A DNA stretch of 64,000 nt. It comes from Zoroaster sp. YZ-2022. Lineage: Eukaryota; Echinodermata; Asteroidea; Forcipulatida; Zoroasteridae. Made by a program: the position numbers and the translations under genes. The stretch spans positions 44,273,694 to 44,337,693 of the forward strand of contig CM055821.1 in NCBI GenBank assembly GCA_029582265.1, written 5' to 3'. Below are positions 1 to 12,700 of this stretch, one piece after another. Each line of letters opens with the position of its first letter. Within the stretch, counting starts at the first letter, position 1. The notes beneath the pieces were generated by a model. The model ran no database searches. It had not been told where the DNA came from and saw only the letters and a program-made list of their open reading frames with translations.

Positions 1-610
1 ACACAGACACGTGCACTCATGTGAACTATCAGTTTCATCACTGGATAGTAACTGTCTACACAGACACGTGCACTCATGTGAACTATCAGTTTCATCACTG
101 GATAGTGACTGTCTACACAGACACGTGCACTCATGTGAACTATCAGTTTCATCACTGGATAGTGACTGTCTACACAGACACGTGCACTCATGTGAACTAT
201 CAGTTTCATCACTGGATAGTGACTGTCTACACAGACACATGCACTCATGTGAACTATCAGTTTCATCACTGGATAGTGACTGTCTACACAGACACGTGCA
301 CTCATGTGAACTATCAGTTTCATCACTGGATAGTGACTGTCTACACAGACACGTGCACTCATGTGAACTATCAGTTTCATCACTGGATAGTGACCGTCTA
401 CACAGACACGTGCACTCATGTGAACTATCAGTTTCATCACTGGATAGTGACCGTCTACACAGACACGTGCACTCATGTGAACTATCAGTTTCATCACTGG
501 ATTGTGACTGTCTACACAGACACGTGCACTCATGTGAACTATCAGTTTCATCACTGGATAGTGACTGTCTACACAGACACATGCACTCATGTGAACTATC
601 AGTTTTATCA
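1..610. repeat. 57-bp minisatellite in NUP133 intron 29
   Basis: About 10.5 near-identical head-to-tail copies of a 57-bp unit (acacagacacgtgcactcat at its start), last copy diverged. The array runs off the left edge. 57 is a multiple of three, which is why open frames run through it; it is not coding. It lies just inside the intron after exon 29. Confidence 0.95.
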
Positions 611-668
611 CTCAGTAGAAGTGTTATTATTGTACATGATGATGACAGGTCACATGCTAATTACTCAC

Positions 669-731
669 CCAGATAAGTTGTTCAGGATCTAAGACGGGTA
701 AATCTCCCTCTTTATTATACAACTCCATTGC
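669..731 (-). CDS. NUP133: NUP133 exon 29 (last in window)
   Basis: Residues 1005-1025, phase 0. [11 protein letters not shown] aligns with the human MPVLTAPQLIGLY. Acceptor atttgcag, donor TGG|gtgagt. The rest of the C-terminal domain must lie left of the window. Confidence 0.92.
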
Positions 732-3700
732 CTGCAAATTGAGGTAAAAATAAAGACAAATGTCATCTAAATTATTCATGCATCTAAATAATTATCTTAA
801 TAATAATAATAATAATGACTTATATAGCGCACGTATCCACCAAACTGGTGCTCAAGGGGCATTACATTATTACCCCTGCTCATCAGGCGCATACATCATT
901 CCTGAAACCATCTCAGCTCCCTGGGGAGTATACAGCTCAATTGCTGTCATTTCGGCACATATAGGGCTAATCAAACACAACAACCAACTCTGCCCTCACA
1001 GGTACCCATTTACCCCTGGGTGGAGAGAAGCAATTATGGTAAAGTGTCTTGCTCAAGGACACAAGCACCATGGTCGTGGTTGGGATTCGAACCCACATTC
1101 TGACGACTCGGCCATCAGAACACAAATCCGATGCACTAAACCGCTCGACCATGGCACACCACACTTGATTCATAATATTATTGGTGATTTCTAAACTGCT
1201 GGTACTTGGTGAGAGGTCAAGGGTACTACAGCCGCTGTACCAGTCTGATCAAAATGTCAAGGTGTCATCTACATCCCATCACCGTGCAGTTGTCATTCTA
1301 AAGTCCCGGACTTCACAAGCATCATCAGAGGTCCTTTACAGCATCTTATGCTAGGATTAGGAAACTCTCTATCTGCCTATGCACCATCTAATCAGTCCTT
1401 CAAATCTAATATTCATCATCATCATATGTTTTAATCTGTCACCTGCTCATAATACACGTGATCTTTAGCTTGGGCATCCCTCATGCTTCTTGTTCTCTCT
1501 TAGCCAGGGTTTAAATATTAAATATATAAAAACTGTTTAAAGGGAAGGTACTTTGGTAATTATTGACAATTTTTTATCTAAAAACTTACTTGATGTCAAG
1601 TTGGTACAAGTTATTAATCATCCTGAACAATTATTCTGTCCTAGGTACTATCATCTTGGAGAATTTTTAAACAAAAAAACAGTCTTTATTCGCTTTCTCA
1701 AAAATGTGAACACTTGATGACACTTTCACAGGTTATTGTCATATATTTCACAGGTTGTCATATATTTCACAGGTTATTGTCATATATTTCACAGGTTACT
1801 GTCATATATTTCACAGGATATTGTCATATATTTCACAGGTTATTGTCATATATTTCTTGAAAACCGAGTTGAAGTGACACATGTGACCAAATACCGATGT
1901 TGTACCATCCCTTTGAACTCATTAAAGATATTAATTACACAATGCTACCACAAACTTCCTCTTACTGCACACCAGCCATGATGAGTTTGTGTAGACTCAA
2001 TGACAAATTCTAAACTTGTGTGCCCCAAAGGAAAGCAGACACATTTAAAGTAACAATAATAACAAATATTCAAAACGATACAAGACTCACCTTAGCTAAA
2101 TCTTCTGGTAAGAGTTCTTGGTGAAGAATGATGTCCAATTCATTATTAATAGCTGCCAAAGAAAAACAGAAAATATATACTTTTAAGTACAACAAATTCC
2201 CTTCACAAATGTCTATATTTTTACTGTTCAAAACCATATAAACGCCAAAAACAAATTAATTTTACTGTCTGAAAAATGTATGCATGGGCCGGATGCACTC
2301 TACCCTGGCAAGGTAGCAAACGTTTCGCACAATTTTTTAGTGAAAAAATGAATAAAAAATTGCCCACCTTAGTTGGCAAAACTGAAAATATTTGTAAAAA
2401 AAGGTCTATACAACGAAGAAATGGAAATTCTGTAATAATGAAAATCATGGGTTGAAACAAAATGTTCACTTTAGATTCATAACTGCACTTGATATTCTAA
2501 TACAGTATAACACCACAATTTTTTTTGTTAAACCGTCTTGACCCTTGGCTCCTGTATTATGTATTAGCATTGCAACCATGATTCACTATACTAATGACCA
2601 CTAGAGTGATAATTTTGTGTTGACCACATGCGTCCATTAAAACGGCATTCCACTGTACATAGATTGAGAGCAAAGGCTCATGTTTGGTGCTTGTTATTGT
2701 GGTTTTCTTCTGTATATTACGATACATACCTTCCAATTCAGACTCGGATGCATCACCACCGGCTAAAGCACTTAGCTTACTCAGACTGAGCAGCGTCTGT
2801 AACAAGAACAAACAACAACTACAGTAGTTTCTTTTGATTTTTCTGAATGATACCTGGTATTGAGACCACGTTAATTGATTAATTAATTAAATAATTAATT
2901 TTTTTTCAGGGAATTCAATAAAACAATCAGTCATAATTAGAAAACCAAACAGACAATTAAAAACAGAGCCTGGAATTGCCCAAAAGCAACTCAAATCACA
3001 ATCTACAAAAAAGATATACGAAGGCTCTCCCTAAGATGTATTTATTCAAACAGTTTGACTTAAAAGGTGAGTACTCTGCTGAAACTGAATGAATTAATGA
3101 ACAGGGAAAAATTGTGTTAAATCACCAAGAAAAATCTGCCATTTAATTCATGTTCAGGTGAAATATAACCAATTAAAAAAGCATGGAATAGTTGTAAAAA
3201 ACAACAACAGAGACAGTTGTGCATTTTAAAATGTGAAGGGGGAACAGACAATTGTCAAATTTAATTTGGTCAACAATTATTTAACATTAGGTGTACCTTT
3301 TTCTTTGCCATTGATAGTGTTTCTTTTACAGCTAACCGCTTCAGAGTTTCCTGGGCCTAAAAGAAAGACAATAATCACAGCTTCCTTTTACATCACTTTA
3401 TATATTGATCCCAATTTGTTTATAAACATTACAAGTGATTAAAAAAAAAAATCTATTTGAACAAAGTTCACAGTTCTCAGTAGGACCCCAGTCAAAGGCA
3501 TTGGTCGAGGACAGAGTGGGCTAGGGAAGAGCATGATTGGGCATGTTATGTCCTGACGGGGGCGACATTTGATTTTGTTTATATGTTCATCTGTCTGTCA
3601 GTTTGAATCTATCTGATGATTGTCTGTGTATCTGTCTGTTTCTTTGTCAGTATGATAGCATGTCCATTTTCAATTGTCTATTAACCATACTATTACAGCT

Positions 3701-6700
3701 GCACTTTAGGGGCATTTTTTTTACTGGTTTTTACTGTCATTTTGACCACCCTGAACAATACCAGACAACGCTTTTACCAGTCAAAAATGGTCGACTCATT
3801 TTGACCTGTAAATGTACTTACTACACGTAAGGTTTGACAGTGTTTGACTTTTAAGTGCACTAGATATACCTTGACAAGTATATCAACATTTTAACTGTTT
3901 TTGGCCCTTGTAGTAGTAAGAGGGTTAATAAAATAAAAAATACCGAAGTTCATTTCATTTGAAATCATGATGAAGTGTATCTTCTTTTCCCATCTGAAGG
4001 GAAAAACTCAAGCAAAATTCCCAACAGGGTAGTTTCTGCTATAAATGTGCAAATATAAAGAAAATATCTAAGATTTCTCCCAAGATCAAAATGAATACAA
4101 TGACAATCATCGAGACAGCAGTTATGCCATACCTTAGAGTAGTCATTGACTTGTAAGTGATGTAGCCAGCTCAGATGGTCATGAGCTTGTAGGAACTCAC
4201 TCAGCTCAGCATGTTGGGCAAACGGCTGAGACAATAGCTTGCCTCGCTTTCCTGAAAACAAACAAATTATGCAAATCAACTCACGCTAGTGTGCTGTGGT
4301 ATTTGCGTATAAGTCTATGTGTGACCTGTTGAGGGCACCCTTCGCACTCAAAAGAGCACCATGCATGTAAATTGACCATGTTTTCATGCATGTCCATCTT
4401 TTGGTAGCGGTGAGTCCACCCTGCTTTTTTCCCATCCAGTATCTATCACTGCAAACCATATTCATCTTGAAACATGTTAAGTTAATATGTGACCCGCTCT
4501 ATCGTAATGAGGAATGTCCCCCAAGGGACCGTTTCACGTAAACAAGCTCTGAAGTTCACATAACGTAAAAAATCGCATTGAAATCGATTTTGAGATTTTT
4601 GTGTACTAAGGAACATTAAATATCAAAGTTTGTGTGTGTTATTTTACTTTTTGAGAAAAATATCAATAAAGTAGAAAATAAATACCTTTTCTCAAGCGTG
4701 TCTGTGTCCATTTTTGTTGCAAATCGTCCTCGTTAGCTCCAAAAAGACGAGTTTGAACTCCTTTTGTAAGCGCCGTATCGAGCCGCGCCTTTTTCTTTTA
4801 AATTGGATGTTTGGGACTGTTAGCAAGGTCATGATGTGTGCTCTGTAACTGTTGGAATGACATCACTGTCTGAATACTGAATAATAAGATAAGCGCCCAA
4901 AACTTAATACAGAAAGTCTCCTTGTTGCTAAGTCTAAGCCTACGTCGTAGGGTTCCAGCGAGCTGATTGACGAAAGTGCGTCAGCGGGTTACTGAGCTTG
5001 CGCGGTTTGGATGTTTACCTCGAATGGGCGTGAGACAAGCGCCAAAGTGGGCGGTTTAAGCGCAGCCTGCCGGCCTGATTGTACTGTGTGCTGGCGTGTA
5101 CGTCAGCGTACATGTACATGTGCACGGCACATGCACTGGGCATGGGATCGTAGCGACCGCGACCGGTCATGCATTGTATAGTAGTATACGTTACGTTCTT
5201 CATGTACACGCATGATTGTTGTTTGACGGTGTTTGTTTATCAAACATTCAGAGACCCAGAACTTCTAAACTAATTTGAGCATTGACGTTAAACTTTCACA
5301 GAGTATTCTTAAAGACATGGTTCATACGCCTGTTAAATTTTGTGATTCTAACCTTTCAGAAAGATTACTACTGCCACGGTAAGTTATTTCGTTCAAGTTC
5401 AAATACTATGTACAGCGCGCCCCATATGTAATACACGCAGCGCGTAAGTTCAAACATTTGTTTTTGTTTGCAGCGCGTACTTTTTTAAAAACCTGTTTTT
5501 CTCATAAAACGTTTCTGTAACAATCCCACCAGTATCTCAACTTCTTTGTTTAATAACTTTGGAACAGAAAAAGGAACACATTTATGTTTGGCTTCATTGG
5601 AAAGCCCATTCAATGCTCGTTATGATGTATGCATATCTCCATTTTTCATATTTGGGGGACATTCCTCATTACGATAGAGCGAGTCACATATTCTGTTTCT
5701 ACAACCAATGAGTTCCAAAGCCATTACCTTCATCCATGTAGTATTTGAACACAAAATCAGAAAATCCCTGAAAAATAACAGACAAAAGAATTATTTTAAC
5801 ATATCAAGTATAAATCTGATTTTTAACACCTTAAAATGCCAGTAGTTATTGGCCTTACGTTTCGAACTTAGCAGGTTCTTTCTCAAAGGCAAAATGGACG
5901 ATATACAAACATGCACACGTACTTTATAAAACAATTTATCTGTTTGATTGCCTTGTTTCAGAAAAGTAAGACACAGATTTCGTAGAAAACAATCCAGGCT
6001 GATTAGTTTTACCAAGGGTTTAAATCCAAGAGTCCTCATCTATATTAAAGAATACAGTACAGCACAGGGTACGATTAGGGAAAATATTTGGGTATAATTG
6101 CATTGGTTGGTCGGTCACCCACCCACCCACCCTCTCAACCATTATTAGGGGTACAAATACCCCACATCCCAACCCCCCAACCTGGGATTTGAGCCTCTGG
6201 GTTTACTCTCTGACAGTCCTTCATCTGTTATGTTTTTCTGGGTTCAGAGATGTAAATGAATTTTCTTCATTTGTTCTTAAAGTAAGTCCTTGAAAAATAA
6301 TATTTGTAAAATAATTGTTATTGGCCTTACGTTTAAAACCTAGCAGGTTCTTTCTCAAAAGCAAAAAGAATATTTGTGTAATTTTCTAAATGTTCTTCAA
6401 GGCAAAAATAATATACTACTCAAAACAATAATTTCAGTTAAAGCAAGATCATTTATTTCAGATAAACACAATGTTTCACAGAATTGATGAGAAACAACTG
6501 CACAATGAAACAGATGATAAATGATGCATGTAGTGATTACACATTTCATGACATGACTATTGAAAGAGAGAGGGGGTTGCAAATGAAAATCCCGGTTCAT
6601 GGAACATTTCAAACCTATTTGATGTTAAAAATCTGGTGTTCCCTAATTGTTTTGAGTAGTATATTTGTGTAATTTTCTAAATGTTCTAAATACAAACTAA

Positions 6701-9700
6701 ATTTGTTACAAAATTTGCCAAAAACAGTGTTTTTTTTGTACTGTAACATTTTCTTCTGCTTTAAACAAAGTATTTTAAATAAAATTTCTTTATTAAAGAA
6801 GGTCACCTTGGTTGCAAACTGGTTCATGTATCGTTGTAGCCTCTCTTCATTATCAGTTAGGTCACAGAGTGATACCAAGATACCAAAGTCACAGTACTTC
6901 TCTGCCAGGGAAGCAGCTCTCTCATACTGTCCCTGGTCCACTAAATCACAGATAAGTTAAACATTAAACGTATAATATCGTTTCGGTTTGCAGTAAAGCC
7001 ATGTGTTTATCTCAACTATCGCTAAGTGACGTACAGGGTTCTGAAAAGAACCTTTTCGGGCAACTCGTATCTCAACTGTCGCTATTAAAGTGAGATAATG
7101 GGTTCAGGGGAGAACCAATATCGGGCAACTCGTTTCTCAACTATCGCTCAAGTGAGAATGTGGTTCAGGGAGAACCATGGGGTCTTCTCGTATATTTGTC
7201 ATAAATCTATTCAAGATGTATCGCCCATCTTTTTTGGTTATTTTACCAACAAATGCCAAAATTTGTAGTTTTCATTGAAACATTGATTCAATTCTTTTAG
7301 AAAGGAAAACAAAAACAAGTTGATGCTTCACAACAAAGAGGCAAGTAACCTATAAAACCATGCTTCTCAGTAATATTTTGTGAAATAAGTAATTTTTTCT
7401 TTACCTCAAGTAAAAAATGAGGTTTTTTGATGAAAAAGAAATGTCTGAAATAGCCCCAAAAAACGGGCGATACTTTTGTGTGAATTTTTCAGTCTCGTAC
7501 AGATTATTGAAATAAATGTAAATTGAACATGGGTAGCACATCTGTAATCCATCTTCAGAGGCTGACACCATCCTTACTTAATGGTTTAATCAGTGAGAAT
7601 CTTTCTTGGTGGTATCTCTGCTCCAGCTCTTCGTATTGAGAGTTGTCCTCGCCTGTACTCAGGCGGATCGATTCCAGCTGGGTCACGTAGCCCTCCAGAA
7701 TCAGGTCCGTCAGCTCCATGACCTGCTGATAGAGGGTGCCGCGGGACTGGATGTCCTCGCTGTTGGGGATGCCTCGCTCGATGGTCATCCGGTGCTAAGT
7801 GGAAGATTGGGGGGGGGGGGGGGGGTAAAGACAAAGATGAGTACTGAATACATATAAGGCAGGATTCTCAGTGACATTTCAGCATTATCTTTGAAATTCC
7901 CCTGAATTATACACTCCCAAAATTCAAACTATTCCTCCACAATTTGAAGGATACAATAATCACAAGATATGTTATGACATATCTCCAACTGGTTTAGACT
8001 TCACGCGAACGCGATCAAAAATTTACCTCATAAAACCTTGGGGAACGATTCGCACTAAAAAATGTGTTCAACCGTTGTGAATCATTCATGAATCTCAGGT
8101 TTTGATGTCACATTTCTCTTCGCATTTGTGTGAAGTACGAAGAGCCTCTTATTATACAACGGTTCAAATATCTATTCCAACTTAATTGTCCATGTATTCC
8201 TTGTCATGAATCATGCATGGGCACAATGAGTCCGGAATATGTAGTTTGACTTTAAATGTTTAGTCAACAACAAAAACGCTTTTATCCTTTGCTTTCTTTG
8301 TAAGAGAAGAATTGTTTTTACCTGTTGTGATAGGAGTGCTCTAATGCCTTTTGGTCCAGTGGATGCTGAAAAAAAACCCAGACACATCAACACCAATTAC
8401 ACATCGATTACACTTTCACTGTTAGTTTTTCAAGACGATGAATGCATGGTGACAATCCAACAATGAAGACCCGAACAAAAAAAATGCCAAAACCCTCAAA
8501 ATCCACCAGGTTTATGATTTCCAATCCCTTGTTGAAGTTGAAGGTACAACTTTGGTTAGTACCAGACTATCAAATTAACAAATTATTATCTCAAGACTTA
8601 CTTGGTTGAACAATTGGTAAAAATATCAATCATCCTGAGAAATTTTTTCCTCTGACGTGCTTTCATCTTTAATAGTGAAAACAGCAAAATGTTATGTTGA
8701 ATTATTACAAAACATTTTTAACACAGTTTTGTGTTGCTTTCTCAAAAACATGAGCACTTGTTGTAGGGCTGTGCCAGATATCCAGGTATCCGGATACCCG
8801 ACCGAAACGGTCATTACCCGGTTCCATTTTTCGGTTCCAATTACACGTAAACGACTTTTTAAAATTCGGACTTAACATTTGAGAGGTGCAAACAGAATTC
8901 TGTGACTCTTGAACAATGTAATGTTTACACTTTTACAGACAATTATCTTTAAATTCAAGAGATTGCACTCCAATAAAGAAAAGATCGATTTAAGTATGGT
9001 ATCCTCTGAGGAATGTTTTCAACAAAAATGAAAATGGGTATCCGGGTATCCGAAGTTTCCTGATTTCGGGTATCCGGTTCCAAAAATATCCGAAAACACA
9101 CACACCCCTAACTTGTTGTGATATTTTCACAGGTTAACATTACATGGAATGATTACTCGCGACAGCCTTTGTGACTTATTCCCTAATTTTGATAGAGCGG
9201 GAAATACACTTGCCTCAAATTTGCAATGTCGGCCTTGTTTATTATGACTAGGGCGATAGCCATTGACCTGACCTACCTGTCCATGGAATGTACTGCATTG
9301 TGGGATTGGACGAGCCACTGTGAGACTGATAGATGAGTGCCTTGGACTGCCTGATGTTCCATGCTTCTTTTAACATGCCCTGTAAGTAACAGAAACCAGA
9401 TGGTTGATCAATGTTGTCCCAGATGAAAAACAAGAATTAAAAAAAAAAAATCATTTATTTATGTGTTTTATTATTTTATTTATTTATTTATTTATTTTTG
9501 GAGGGGGGGGGGGGGTTGATGGGATTTGGGGACATTTTCACTACCATAAAACATACTTTTAATATACTTGAATGACAACAATTTATCTATCTTTACTTTG
9601 CAGTATTAACCCTAACTCCCTAGGCCCATTTGCTTACACATAACCTGAATCCTTCCTAACTCCCTAGGCCCATTTGCTTACACATAACCTGAATCCTCCC

Positions 9701-12700
9701 TAACTCCCAAGGCCCATTTGCTTACACATAACCTGAATCCTTCCTAACTCCCTAGGCCCATTTGCTTACACATAACCTGAATCCTCCCTAACTCCCAAGG
9801 CCCATTTGCTTACACATAACCTGAATCCTTCCTAACTCCCGAGGCCCATTTGCTTACACATAACCTGAATCCTTCCTAACTCCCGAGGCCCATTTGCTTA
9901 CACATAACCTGAATCCTTCCTAACTCCCTAGGCCCATTTGCTTACACATAACCTGAATCCTTCCTAACTCCCGAGGCCCATTTGCTTACACATAACCTGA
10001 ATCCTTCCTAACTCCCGAGGCCCATTTGCTTACACATAACCTGAATCCTTCCTAACTCCTTAGGCCCATTTGCTTACACATAACCTGAATCCTTCCTAAC
10101 TCCCGAGGCCCATTTGCTTACACATAACCTGAATCCTTCCTAACTCCCGAGGCCCATTTGCTTACACATAACCTGAATCCTTCCTAACTCCCTAGGCCCA
10201 TTTGCTTACACATAACCTGAATCCTTCCTAACTCCCTAGGCCCATTTTCTTACACATAACCTGAATCCTTCCTAACTCCCTAGGCCCATTTGCTTACACA
10301 TAACCTGAATCCTTCCTAACTCCCTAGGCCCATTTGCTTACACATAACCTGAATCCTTCCTAACTGCCTAGGCCCACTTGCTTACACATAACCTGAATCC
10401 TTCCTAACTCCCTAGGCCCATTTGCTTACACATAACCTGAATCCTTCCTAACTCCTTAGGCCCATTTGCTTACACATAACCTGAATCCTTCCTAACTCCT
10501 GAGGCCCATTTGCTTACACATAACCTGAATCCTTCCTAACTCCCGAGGCCCATTTGCTTACACATAACCTGAATCCTTCCTAACTCCCGAGGCCCATTTG
10601 CTTACACATAACCTGAATCCTTCCTAACTCCCTAGGCCCATTTGCTTACACATAACCTGAATCCTTCCTAACTCCCTAGGCCCATTTGCTTACACATAAC
10701 CTGAATCCTTCCTAACTCCCTAGGCCCATTTTCTTACACATAACCTGAATCCTTCCTAACTCCCTAGGCCCATTTGCTTTGACATAACCTGAATCCTTCC
10801 TAACTCCCTAGGCCCATTTTCTTACACATAACCTGAATCCTTCCTAACTCCCTAGGCCCATTTGCTTACACATAACCTGAATCCTTCCTAACTCCCTAGG
10901 CCCATTTGCTTACACATAACCTGAATCCTTCCTAACTGCCTAGGCCCATTTGCTTACACATAACCTGAATCCTAACTCCCTAGGCCCATTTGCTTACACA
11001 TAACCTGAATCCTTCCTAACTGCCTAGGCCCACTTGCTTACACATAACCTGAATCCTTCCTAACTCCCTAGGCCCATTTGCTTACACATAACCTGAATCC
11101 TTCCTAACTCCTTAGGCCCATTTGCTTACACATAACCTGAATCCTTCCTAACTGCCGAGGCCCATTTGCTTACACATAACCTGAATCCTTCCTAACTCCC
11201 TAGGCCCATTTGCTTACACATAACCTGAATCCTTCCTAACTCCCGAGGCCCATTTGCTTACACATAACCTGAATCCTTCCTAACTCCCTAGGCCCATTTG
11301 CTTACACATAACCTGAATCCTTCCTAACTCCCTAGGCCCATTTGCTTACACATAACCTGAATCCTTCCTAACTCCCTAGGCCCATTTTCTTACACATAAC
11401 CTGAATCCTACCTAACTCCCTAGGCCCATTTGCTTACACATAACCTGAATCCTTCCTAACTCCCTAGGCCCATTTTCTTACACATAACCTGAATCCTTCC
11501 TAACTCCCTAGGCCCATTTGCTTACACATAACCTGAATCCTTCCTAACTGCCTAGGCCCATTTGCTTACACATAACCTGATTCCTAACTGCCTAGGCCCA
11601 TTTGCTTACACATAACCTGATTCCTAACTGCCTAGGCCCATTTGCTTACACATAACCTGATTCCTAACTGCCTAGGCCCATTTGCTTACACATAACCTGA
11701 TTCCTAACTGCCTAGGCCCATTTGCTTACACATAACCTGAATCCTTCCTAACTCCTTAGGCCCATTTGCTTACACATAACCTGAATCCTTCCTAACTGCC
11801 GAGGCCCATTTGCTTACACATAACCTGAATCCTTCCTAACTCCCTAGGCCCATTTGCTTACACATAACCTGAATCCTTCCTAACTCCCTAGGCCCATTTG
11901 CTTACACATAACCTGAATCCTTCCTAACTCCCTAGGCCAATTTGCTTACACATAACCTGAATCCTTCCTAACTCCCTAGGCCCATTTGCTTACACATAAC
12001 CTGAATCCTTCCTAACTCCCTAGGCCCATTTGCTTACACATAACCTGAATCCTTCCTAACTGCCTAGGCCCATTTGCTTACACATAACGTGAATCCTTCC
12101 TAACTCCCTAGGCCCATTTGCTTACACATAACCTGAATCCTCCTAAATCCTTCAGTAGTAAAGCAAGCACGTGACATGTATGCACACATGTGTTTCTAAT
12201 CTGTGATACATGTACTGTAATTTCCGGAATATAAGCAGCGGCTTATACGTTGATTTTGACCCAGTAAAAGTTGCCTGCGGCTTATACGCCGAGGTATGAA
12301 TCTTGAAGAACAAAACACAATGCACAATTAAGCAAAAATCGTTGGTAAACAGACAGAAACAGAAACCTAAAAACCTTTATTGTTCGTAGCGAAAACGGTC
12401 TGGTCATTGTCACAGTTTTAGTGGTCCACAGAAAACCCATGAGCCATATATGCGGCTCAGGCGGGCTATACTATACTCAGTTATTGCGTATCGCCGCCAT
12501 ATTTATACAACGATTCACTTAGGAAACTGATTCCCTCTCCCAGACCCATCAGAAAGGCGTTACTTTTCCAAAGATGGGCACCGGTGAAACCACAGTGAAA
12601 CATCGACCCCAAAAAACATGAATATGTAACATAATGAACATATTCATGACACTCGATCAAACAGCCAATGGAACGAATATAAAAATGTTACTACGCAAAT

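Noticed and set aside
1..610. Possible CRISPR array or repeat-spacer structure
   Set aside because: Units are contiguous with no unique spacers, and the DNA is clearly eukaryotic.
11..692. Long overlapping open frames of repeated 19-residue blocks
   Set aside because: The 57-bp unit is a multiple of three and lacks stops in two frames; no initiation or splice context, and it lies in a NUP133 intron.
7586..7834. Proline-rich minus-strand frame overlapping exon 22
   Set aside because: Out-of-frame shadow of the NUP133 exon plus a poly-G run.
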